Shown: positions 7,416 to 13,311 of the stretch, in pieces
How positions within the stretch are numbered: the first letter of the stretch is position 1
How the letters are laid out: each line of letters starts with the position of its first letter
Origin: Sulfitobacter sp.
GTDB taxonomy: Bacteria > Pseudomonadota > Alphaproteobacteria > Rhodobacterales > Rhodobacteraceae
Assembly (NCBI GenBank): GCA_024636405.1
Contig: JAGXHC010000050.1
Location: 1 to 14,823, forward strand
DNA length: 14,823 nucleotides
Direction: 5' to 3'
The notes under the pieces: model-generated
The model's input: only the letters and a program-made list of their open reading frames with translations
Databases searched by the model: none
Told to the model about the DNA's origin: nothing
Position numbers and translations under genes: made by a program

Positions 7416-8170
7416 TCACACAAAAGGATTTCAGCGATGCTCTGCTGAATCCAAAAATGCCCATGCCTCGAGATCTTAGCGATGGTAAATCAAACCCTGC
7501 CGGGCGCCGCTTTTCAGTTTACCGCAATAATGTGACGGTTTCCTTGATCGATGCGCTTCAGGTTGCTTTTCCGCTGATACGCAAACTGATTGGCGCAAAA
7601 AGTTTTAACGACCTCGCCCCGATTTTCGTAAGGGCGCATCCGCCTCGGTCGCCGCTAATGATGCAATATGGCGTTGATTTTCCAGCTTTTATCGAAAGCT
7701 TTCAACCTCTTGCCCATATTTCCTATTTGGGGGATGCAGCACGACTGGATCTGGCTTTGCGTGCTTCGTACCATAGCGCAGATGCACCAGTGCTTACGGC
7801 TGAGGCATTGCAACAAATGGAAATGGCAGAGTTGATGGATGCCACCCTGACGCTTGCACCATCAACGCGAATTCTGCGATCACGCTGGCCGCTTTATGAT
7901 ATTTGGCGATACAATCAGTCACAGGATGTCCCAAAACCCAGGCCCGTCGCCCAAGACGTCCTGATCACCCGCCCGGAATTCGATCCACAACTCCACCTGC
8001 TGCCCATGGGCGCAGCGCTCTGGCTTGAAAGCTTTACGAAAGGTGCAAAGTTTTCGGACGCGCACGCCCGAACCATCACGGCATCAGCCGATTTTGATTT
8101 GTCCGTTGCGCTGACACAGGCACTCACAACCGCCGCCTTCTCAGAAATTAACAGTAAGGCACTGAAATGA
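7412..8170 (+). CDS. bufC: BufC, DUF2063 partner protein of BufB
   Basis: A 252-residue protein with the DUF2063 N-terminal domain (about 5-100). Family-typical blocks are RRFSVYRNNV (32-41), FPLIRKLIGAKSFNDLAPIF (53-72), HPPRSPLMMQYGVDFPAFI and LGDAARLDLALRASYHS. A C-terminal domain contains SRWPLYDIWRYN. The family was once labelled DNA-binding, but its steady pairing with DUF692 enzymes and the MbnB-MbnC precedent indicate a role in binding the precursor and supporting modification. Both ends overlap neighbours by ATGA (7412-7415 with bufB, 8167-8170 with bufD), so the three genes are made together. Base composition is somewhat more AT-rich than in the flanking genes. Confidence 0.94.
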   Translation: MITQKDFSDALLNPKMPMPRDLSDGKSNPAGRRFSVYRNNVTVSLIDALQVAFPLIRKLIGAKSFNDLAPIFVRAHPPRSPLMMQYGVDFPAFIESFQPLAHISYLGDAARLDLALRASYHSADAPVLTAEALQQMEMAELMDATLTLAPSTRILRSRWPLYDIWRYNQSQDVPKPRPVAQDVLITRPEFDPQLHLLPMGAALWLESFTKGAKFSDAHARTITASADFDLSVALTQALTTAAFSEINSKALK

Positions 8171-8709
8171 AAGAAATTCTAGATACCTATCGCGCGTTTT
8201 CGACACGGCTAGAACGCGGCACCTGGCTGATCCCGACTTTTGCGCGGCTCGTATTCGCTGGGGTCCTTTTGGTCTACTACCTGAATTCTGGCATGACAAA
8301 ACTGGGTGGCGGCCTTTTCGGGATCCTGACGCCCTCTGCCGGTGGATATGCCCAGATTTTTCCACGCGCGATGGAAAATGTCGGGTATGACACCGACGCG
8401 CTTTCGCTCTTCCATCAATTGGTTGTCGTTAGCGGAACGCTGGCAGAATTCATATTGCCCACCCTAATCGTATTGGGGCTTTTTACCCGGCTTGCAGCAC
8501 TTGGGATGATCGGATTTGTCACCTTGCAATCGCTGACGGATGTTTACGGCCACGGACAGTCGACCGAAGTGGGGGCCTGGTTTGACAGGTTTGCTGATGC
8601 CGCTATCCTCGATCAGCGGGCATTCTGGATGTTTTTGCTGATCGTGCTTGTGATCAAGGGGGCTGGTCCGCTGTCCTTTGACCGCGCGCTCAAGCCAGCG
8701 GCCGTGTGA
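8167..8709 (+). CDS. bufD: BufD, DoxX-family integral membrane protein
   Basis: A 180-residue membrane protein with four likely transmembrane helices: FARLVFAGVLLVYYLNSG (about 19-36), a pair within LVVVSGTLAEFILPTLIVLGL and AALGMIGFVTLQSL (about 83-120), and FWMFLLIVLVIKGAGPLSF (about 156-174). GAGPLSFDRAL near the end is the DoxX signature. DoxX members often accompany DUF692-DUF2063 pairs in bufferin operons; their exact role (membrane redox step or peptide handling) is not settled. It overlaps bufC by ATGA. Its stop TGA (8707-8709) directly abuts the stop of the convergent ArsC-like gene. Confidence 0.93.
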   Translation: MKEILDTYRAFSTRLERGTWLIPTFARLVFAGVLLVYYLNSGMTKLGGGLFGILTPSAGGYAQIFPRAMENVGYDTDALSLFHQLVVVSGTLAEFILPTLIVLGLFTRLAALGMIGFVTLQSLTDVYGHGQSTEVGAWFDRFADAAILDQRAFWMFLLIVLVIKGAGPLSFDRALKPAAV

Positions 8710-9039
8710 TCATCGGCTCTGGTGTATCGAATTAACTTCGCTCTCTATCTCATTGTTCCAGCCTAAAAACATCACGTTATCCACGACGATCAGCGGCCGC
8801 TTCATCAGCGCGGGATGGCTCAAGATGAGGTCCTTGGACGGGCGCGCTTTGGCTTCTGCTGAGAGCCCTCTCCACGTTGTTGAGCGGGTATTGATCAAGG
8901 CATCTCCGAACTGCGCAAGTGCGCGGTCCAAGACGTCTTCCGGCACCGCATGGGTGCGTACATCGGACAGACGCGCCTCAGGCATCGCCCTGAGCGCCTT
9001 GCGGCACGTATCACAGTTTTTCAATCCGTACAAAATCAT
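8710..9039 (-). CDS. ArsC/Spx-family reductase-like protein (YffB type)
   Basis: A 109-residue thioredoxin-fold protein of the ArsC/Spx superfamily. It starts MILYGLKNCDTCRKAL, with a CxxC (Cys9, Cys12) on the first strand-helix junction. PALMKRPLIVVDNVMFLGW near residues 78-96 is the family's typical C-terminal block (K-R-P-[IL] motif). It matches the short YffB-like branch better than true arsenate reductases, so glutathione-linked or unknown thiol redox chemistry is more likely than arsenate reduction. GGAG lies five bases before the ATG. It is divergent from the cold-shock gene and convergent with bufD with no bases between. Confidence 0.9.
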   Translation of the reverse strand: MILYGLKNCDTCRKALRAMPEARLSDVRTHAVPEDVLDRALAQFGDALINTRSTTWRGLSAEAKARPSKDLILSHPALMKRPLIVVDNVMFLGWNNEIESEVNSIHQSR

Positions 9040-9146
9040 GATTTCTCCGCCCGTGGGTCAAAAATCGTGCCAATACCCGCGCCAGAGTTGCAACAAACGC
9101 TTGATTTTTCAACTAAACGCGCAATGTTTTTAACGTGGGACGTGTT

Positions 9147-9160
9147 TCCGGCATGCCGGA
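9147..9160 (+). promoter_or_regulatory. 14-base perfect palindrome in the cold-shock gene leader
   Basis: TCCGGCATGCCGGA is a perfect inverted repeat 53 bases before the csp ATG. It may be an operator or part of a structured, temperature-sensitive leader as known for other csp mRNAs. A weak TTGATT (9101-9106) with AATGTT (9123-9128) upstream could be the promoter, which would place the palindrome in the transcribed leader. Confidence 0.35.
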
Positions 9161-9212
9161 GGTCTCACCCCGTTGAAAGGGAATGTTCAAGATTAAAGGA
9201 GGCACGGACATC

Positions 9213-9419
9213 ATGCCAGAAGGCACCGTGAAATGGTTCAACACGACCAAAGGATACGGATTTATTGCGCCCGCGGATGGGGGAAATGACGTATTTGTCC
9301 ATATATCAGCGGTCGAACGCTCCGGTCTTACCGGTCTTGCCGATGAACAGAGGGTCAGCTTCGAGTTGACTGAGGGCCGCGACGGCAGGCAGATGGCAAG
9401 CGATCTGACGTTGTTATAA
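9213..9419 (+). CDS. Cold-shock-domain protein (CspA family)
   Basis: A 68-residue single cold-shock domain. It begins MPEGTVKWFNTTKGYGFI, containing RNP1 (KGYGFI, 17-22), and has RNP2 as DVFVHIS (about 30-36). Such proteins bind single-stranded RNA and DNA and melt mRNA structure. The length is normal for the family. An in-frame ATG at 9183 would add ten residues; ATG 9213 is chosen because AAAGGAGG (9195-9202) lies ten bases upstream and the domain starts there. Monocistronic, with an intrinsic terminator six bases after the stop. Whether it is cold-induced or constitutive cannot be told from the sequence. Confidence 0.97.
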   Translation: MPEGTVKWFNTTKGYGFIAPADGGNDVFVHISAVERSGLTGLADEQRVSFELTEGRDGRQMASDLTLL

Positions 9420-9424
9420 GAAGA

Positions 9425-9455
9425 AAAACCCGGCGCAACTGCGACGCCGGGTTTT
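9425..9455. terminator. Intrinsic terminator, probably bidirectional
   Basis: AAAACCCGGCG (9425-9435) pairs with CGCCGGGTTTT (9445-9455), eleven perfect pairs with a 9-base loop. T-tracts occur on both strands, so it can end the csp transcript rightward and the small secreted-protein transcript leftward. Confidence 0.9.
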
Positions 9456-9490
9456 GCCCTGATCAGCGTACCAAGGCGCCAGATTTGTGA

Positions 9491-9808
9491 TCAATCATAG
9501 CTGCAACCCTTTGTTCCGACCGGACAATGCGCGCGGGCGCTGCGCACTTTTGTATGGCTTACCTTTTTGACATGGCGTGCCAATTTGTGGCGCTGTACCG
9601 GGTGCGCCTTGACTTGTTCGTAGGTCATGGATTGGTTCGGTACTCCGCAACAGATGACCCCGGAGATTGTGATCGGCTGAAGCCCTGCGGGGCAGTAATT
9701 TGCGCTGGACGGATAGGGATAGATCTTGGCATCTGCCGCGACTTGCGCAGGCACCAAAGTCGCGGTCATAAGGCCCAGACCGGCCATGAATGATGTTGTT
9801 AAACGCAT
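9491..9808 (-). CDS. Small secreted Cys/His-rich protein of unknown function
   Basis: A 105-residue protein with a clear signal peptide (Arg2, hydrophobic 7-20, cleavage near AQVAA-DAK, residue 25). The mature part holds five Cys (39, 53, 54, 95, 102), including an adjacent pair in VICCGVPNQS. A basic stretch (69-94) contains five His among many Lys/Arg (HPVQRHKLARHVKKVSH). It ends CPVGTKGCSYD. The pattern suggests a periplasmic, disulfide-bonded or metal-binding protein; no family is recognised. ATG 9808 is chosen over an upstream Met at 9850 because GAGGG lies six bases before it and the signal peptide starts there. It is 90 bases downstream of the P450 gene in the same direction and ends before the shared terminator. 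Confidence 0.8.
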   Translation of the reverse strand: MRLTTSFMAGLGLMTATLVPAQVAADAKIYPYPSSANYCPAGLQPITISGVICCGVPNQSMTYEQVKAHPVQRHKLARHVKKVSHTKVRSARAHCPVGTKGCSYD

Positions 9809-9898
9809 GATATCCCTCGTTTTGTTCAATTTCTCAGCAATATATGCCACAACCTTGCCCAGCAGACACGGCCCTGTCCAGATATTTCTGCCAACGGG

Positions 9899-11083
9899 TC
9901 AGGCCAATTGGGCCGGAAGGGTCGCGTAGCCGCGAAAGCGGATGCGGCCTCCGGGGGTGCGACCAGGCGTAATGCGGTACTCAGGAAAGCGGCGCAGGAA
10001 CCGATCGATGGCGATGCGGCCTTCCATGCGTGCAAGGGTCAGACCGACACAAACGTGGGGGCCGCCGGCAAATGCCAGATGCTTGTTGGGATGCCGCGTG
10101 ATGTCGAATTGCGTAGGATTATCAAACACATCTGGGTCCCGGTTCGCGGCGCCGATGCACAGGTGCAGGTTGCTGCCCGCGGGGATCGGGACGCCGCGCA
10201 GGGTGACATCGGCCGTGGTCTCGCGGTTGCCGAACTGGTTGGGAGATCGAAAACGGAGGATCTCTTCAACGGCGCTGGCGATCAGCGCAGGATCGTCGGC
10301 AAGTCGCTGTTTTTCTTCGGGAAAATCGTGCAGCAGGGCAAGTCCGCTGCCGATTAGATTGGTGGTTGTCTCGTGGCCTGCGTTGAGAATGAAAATGCAG
10401 TTCTGAATCAGTTCAATCTGGGTCAGTTGGCCGGTGTCATCACCGTTGATTAAACGGGTCAAAACATCGGTTTCAGGATCGCCGGGGTTTGCCATTCTTC
10501 TGGCGATAAGATCTTGTAAATATAACTTAAATTCTGTCACGGCGGCGTGGCCAAGGGCAAGCTGGGCGTCGGTGAGCGTGGGTTCCAACGCGCCGAGGAT
10601 AGCGAGCGACCAGTCGCGCAGGGGACCGCGTTCATTCATGGGGACATCGAGCAGATTTCCGATAATCTGAATCGGGATTGATGACGCGAAATCCTCAATA
10701 AGATCTGCGTCTTGGGGCATATCTTCAAGCAGATGATCAACGGTTTCGATCAATCCCGGTTCCATCCGCGCAAGCGCTTTGGGGGTGAGCGCGGCGGTCA
10801 TGATGCGGCGCACGCGGGTGTGCAACGGCGGATCGTTGAAAACCAGCGAGGTGGTGTGATGCTCAAACAGCGGGGAGCCAAGGCCGAATTTTGGCGCAAA
10901 TGATTGTTTTTTATCGGAAATATACGTCTTTGTATCGCGGTAAATTGCATTCAGATCGGCGTGTTTGCAGATCAGAAATGAACCGTCAGGCTGCGGGCAG
11001 ACCGGAGCCTTGGCCAGAAGGGTGTCATAGTGGGGAAAGGGATTTTCGATGAAATCCGCAGGGGGGTTGGCGAGGTTGAACAT
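9899..11083 (-). CDS. Cytochrome P450 (bacterial soluble type)
   Basis: A 394-residue soluble P450 monooxygenase. Signatures are the I-helix oxygen-activation motif NAGHETTTN (234-242), the K-helix ExxR (Glu274-Arg277 in EEILRFRSP), and the haem loop FAGGPHVCVG (338-347) with Cys345 as thiolate ligand. Length is typical of bacterial class I enzymes, which need separate ferredoxin and reductase; neither is in the window. The substrate is unknown. The reading frame stays open upstream to 11275, but those extra residues run into an inverted-repeat element and look non-coding; MFNLANPPADF at 11083 is the natural start. That ATG has no Shine-Dalgarno, only TATACT a few bases before it. Confidence 0.95.
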   Translation of the reverse strand: MFNLANPPADFIENPFPHYDTLLAKAPVCPQPDGSFLICKHADLNAIYRDTKTYISDKKQSFAPKFGLGSPLFEHHTTSLVFNDPPLHTRVRRIMTAALTPKALARMEPGLIETVDHLLEDMPQDADLIEDFASSIPIQIIGNLLDVPMNERGPLRDWSLAILGALEPTLTDAQLALGHAAVTEFKLYLQDLIARRMANPGDPETDVLTRLINGDDTGQLTQIELIQNCIFILNAGHETTTNLIGSGLALLHDFPEEKQRLADDPALIASAVEEILRFRSPNQFGNRETTADVTLRGVPIPAGSNLHLCIGAANRDPDVFDNPTQFDITRHPNKHLAFAGGPHVCVGLTLARMEGRIAIDRFLRRFPEYRITPGRTPGGRIRFRGYATLPAQLA

Positions 11084-11089
11084 GGGGGC

Positions 11090-11095
11090 AGTATA
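11090..11095 (-). promoter_or_regulatory. Putative -10 box giving a leaderless P450 mRNA
   Basis: TATACT on the minus strand (11095-11090) ends six bases before the ATG at 11083, so transcription would start at or next to the start codon. No clear -35 box lies at 16-18 bases upstream. The absence of any ribosome binding site fits a leaderless message. Confidence 0.4.
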
Positions 11096-11169
11096 GCGGC
11101 GAAATTGGGGAGCGCACGGGTGAAGCATCAGATCGGGTCCAGCAGCGTGCGCGGTCTGATCGCGGTGAT

Positions 11170-11280
11170 GTAGGGTGGGATTTATCCCACGCTCCTTATG
11201 CGGGCCAAGTGTGGGCCATATGTGTGTACGCGCAAGAGGCGTGTGCGCAGAAGGTGCGTGGGGTGAAAACCCCACCCTAC
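11170..11280. repeat. MITE/REP-like inverted-repeat element, 111 bp
   Basis: GTAGGGTGGG (11170-11179) is the exact reverse complement of CCCACCCTAC (11271-11280). Each end also folds on itself: GTGGGA-TTTA-TCCCAC (11175-11190) and GTGGGGT-GAAA-ACCCCAC (11258-11275). The two ends together are imperfect terminal inverted repeats of about 23-25 bases around a roughly 65-base core with no ORF of its own. It sits in the 225-base gap between thyX and the P450 gene. Intergenic elements with this TAGGGTGGG sequence are, as far as I recall, common in Roseobacter-group genomes. No clear target duplication is visible. Confidence 0.65.
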
Positions 11281-11308
11281 GGGGATTTACCCTGCGAAAG
11301 CGCTTGTT

Positions 11309-12232
11309 TCACCCACCGATCACTGCCTCAAATTCGCGCCACTCGCCTTTGCTCATGCCGCTGTTCTCTTGTGTTACTTCCTCACCTGCCAGCATGCGGC
11401 GCAGGCAGTCGAGTGCGCTGCCGGACAGGGTGGCGCCGCCCAGGCGGTAATCCTCAAATGCGCCGTAGGCGGCGGGCACCCAATCGGCCACGATTTTGCA
11501 AATCGCGTCGGCGTAAACCCTTATTTCATACTGTGCATGTTTATCTGCCCGCAGGCGCAGGAAATGAAACAGATTATGGAGGTCCACTTTCCAGTACCAC
11601 TGGGTATAGATATTGGCGGGTAGGTTCATGCGGGCCAGTTCGCGCGCAAGACCGTCCTGGGGCGCGCCATCGGGGCCTTCCTGGGCGATCATCGCCTCGT
11701 AGTTGTCATAGGCGCGGTTGCTGTCGGCCTTCAGGATTTCAAGCACGCGCGCCGCCTCGGCGCCTTCGAGGACATTGCCGCGACCTTGATTGTTGACCAC
11801 TGACTGCGCGTTCACATGTTCGGGCGCGGGGATATAGAATTCACGGTCAAGGATCGAATAGCGGGCGGAGTATTCATTGACGTTGGCGGTGCGGTGCCGA
11901 ATCCACTGGCGCGCGACAAAGACGGGCAGTTTGACGTGCAGTTTGATCTCGCACATCTCGAAAGGGGTGGAGTGCCAGTGGCGCATCAGATATCGGATCA
12001 GCCCCGCGTCGTTCTGCACCGATTTGGTGCCGCGCCCATAAGACACGCGGGCGGCCTGACAAATGGCGGCGTCATCGCCCATATAATCGATGACGCGCAC
12101 AAAACCGTGGTCGAGCACCGGGTGCGCGGTATAAAGCTGCGCTTCCATCCCTGGCGCGGTGGCGCGAAGGGTGGTCTGCGGGGTGGCGCGCTGTGCGTCG
12201 ATTTCGGCTTGCTGGTCTGGGCTGAGGGGCAT
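11309..12232 (-). CDS. thyX: Flavin-dependent thymidylate synthase
   Basis: A 307-residue ThyX that methylates dUMP to dTMP using FAD, NADPH and methylenetetrahydrofolate. The ThyX signature RHRxxxxNExSxRY is present as [14 protein letters not shown] (112-125). [11 protein letters not shown] (218-228), in the conserved dUMP/FAD-binding region, and [14 protein letters not shown] (240-253) also fit. It is somewhat longer than minimal ThyX proteins owing to an N-terminal extension (about 1-35) and an insert around 140-160, as in other alphaproteobacterial forms. No thyA lies in the window. AGGA lies about ten bases before the ATG, a weak site. It is transcribed away from the lipoprotein gene; a -10 box with a palindrome lies just upstream. 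Confidence 0.98.
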   Translation of the reverse strand: MPLSPDQQAEIDAQRATPQTTLRATAPGMEAQLYTAHPVLDHGFVRVIDYMGDDAAICQAARVSYGRGTKSVQNDAGLIRYLMRHWHSTPFEMCEIKLHVKLPVFVARQWIRHRTANVNEYSARYSILDREFYIPAPEHVNAQSVVNNQGRGNVLEGAEAARVLEILKADSNRAYDNYEAMIAQEGPDGAPQDGLARELARMNLPANIYTQWYWKVDLHNLFHFLRLRADKHAQYEIRVYADAICKIVADWVPAAYGAFEDYRLGGATLSGSALDCLRRMLAGEEVTQENSGMSKGEWREFEAVIGG

Positions 12233-12269
12233 CTGCGGTGGTCCTGTTCTGCTCGAGGATTCGCCCCAG

Positions 12270-12287
12270 ACTATATCTGCGCAGATA
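12270..12287 (-). promoter_or_regulatory. thyX -10 box with overlapping 14-base palindrome (possible operator)
   Basis: TATAGT on the minus strand (12275-12270, 5 of 6 consensus) would start transcription near 12263, about 30 bases before thyX. The perfect palindrome TATCTGCGCAGATA (12274-12287) overlaps the upstream end of that box and fills the spacer, a position from which a bound dimer would block RNA polymerase. The -35 region is poor. The rest of the 197-base divergent gap holds a TTGACA (12366-12371) before the lipoprotein gene without a convincing -10. Confidence 0.4.
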
Positions 12288-12429
12288 CCTGCACGGAACC
12301 GCGATATACGGTATGGCGTTTGGGTTGCACTTTGGGTGTAATTTATTGTCTGGCGCGCGCAATCGTTGACAATGCGGGCATCGGTTTGTGACTGTCTTCA
12401 AAACATAAATAATTCGAGGGCAGATCAAC

Positions 12430-13311
12430 GTGACACGTCAAATAATGGGCCTTGCGCTGGTCATCGGTCTTGCCGGGTGTGGTGGTACGCCGCCTTTCGG
12501 AGGTGGCGTCGGCAGCGGCGAAGGCGATGGAGACACCAGCGGCAACAGCGCCTTTCTGACTGAGGATAACCCCCGGTTGACCTTGAACAACATTGCGTAT
12601 GATCCGACGACGGACACGTTGACGTTGAACAATATCCCCTTTGACGATCCCCTGAACGCCTATGAGCGGATCCCGACAAATGACTTTAACAACGGGTTCA
12701 ACGCCTATCAGAGCGCGCCTGATCCGGGATCGAACCAGATCCAGTATTTTGCGGTGTTTCGGCGGTCAGACAGCGGGCTGACGCAGGTGGCATCGGCGGG
12801 CACAACGGCCTATGTTGATTTTGGCTACGGTGGCGCGGGCGCGCAGCGTCTGGGGGCGGCGCCGACGTTGCCCACCACGGGGATCTATTCTTATAACGGG
12901 GAATATGCCGGGGTGCGGACCACCAATGCGGCTGCCGGAAACAGTATCAACTACACAACCGGCTCTGCGTCGCTTGCTGTGGATTTCGATGATTTAGACA
13001 ATACCGGTGCGGTTGGTGGTCTGATCACAAATCGCCAGATTTACGGAACGGACGGCGCGCTTATTGGTGGTCTGGACGGGTTTATTTCGCTTCGGGATAC
13101 TGACATCGATTTCACCAATGGCACCATCGTGTCGTCCACGGCGACCGAATTCCAGCAGAACACAACGCGGTCGGGCACATGGCAGGGCGTTTTTGCCGGG
13201 CCGGGCGGGCGTGAGATTGCCGGCATCCTGTTTGTCGAAGGTGGCGATGTGCGCGAAGTGGGCGGAATGATTGTCACCTGTGTTGATACGCCCGGGGTGA
13301 CTTGTCCCTGA
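12430..13311 (+). CDS. TbpB-like lipoprotein, predicted Slam-dependent surface lipoprotein
   Basis: A 293-residue lipoprotein with lipobox LAGC (Cys17) followed by a Gly/Ser/Asp-rich linker (18-40), typical of lipoproteins that reach the cell surface. The middle part carries a twice-repeated LTLNNI (50-55, 64-69). The C-terminal half (about 145-282) has the look of the eight-strand barrel of transferrin-binding protein B: GIYSYNGEYAGVRT (151-164), GTWQGVFAGPGGREIAGILF (249-268) and a closing EVGGMIV. Two Cys near the end (284, 292) could pair. The ligand is unknown; the family includes binders of transferrin, haem and haem proteins. The start is GTG 12430, with GAGGG about nine bases upstream. 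The stop overlaps the start of the Slam-like gene (TGATG), so the pair is co-translated. Confidence 0.85.
   Translation: MTRQIMGLALVIGLAGCGGTPPFGGGVGSGEGDGDTSGNSAFLTEDNPRLTLNNIAYDPTTDTLTLNNIPFDDPLNAYERIPTNDFNNGFNAYQSAPDPGSNQIQYFAVFRRSDSGLTQVASAGTTAYVDFGYGGAGAQRLGAAPTLPTTGIYSYNGEYAGVRTTNAAAGNSINYTTGSASLAVDFDDLDNTGAVGGLITNRQIYGTDGALIGGLDGFISLRDTDIDFTNGTIVSSTATEFQQNTTRSGTWQGVFAGPGGREIAGILFVEGGDVREVGGMIVTCVDTPGVTCP

Noticed and set aside
11084..11275. 64-residue N-terminal extension of the P450
   Set aside because: The residues derive largely from the inverted-repeat element and resemble no P450 N-terminus; the conserved protein begins at 11083.
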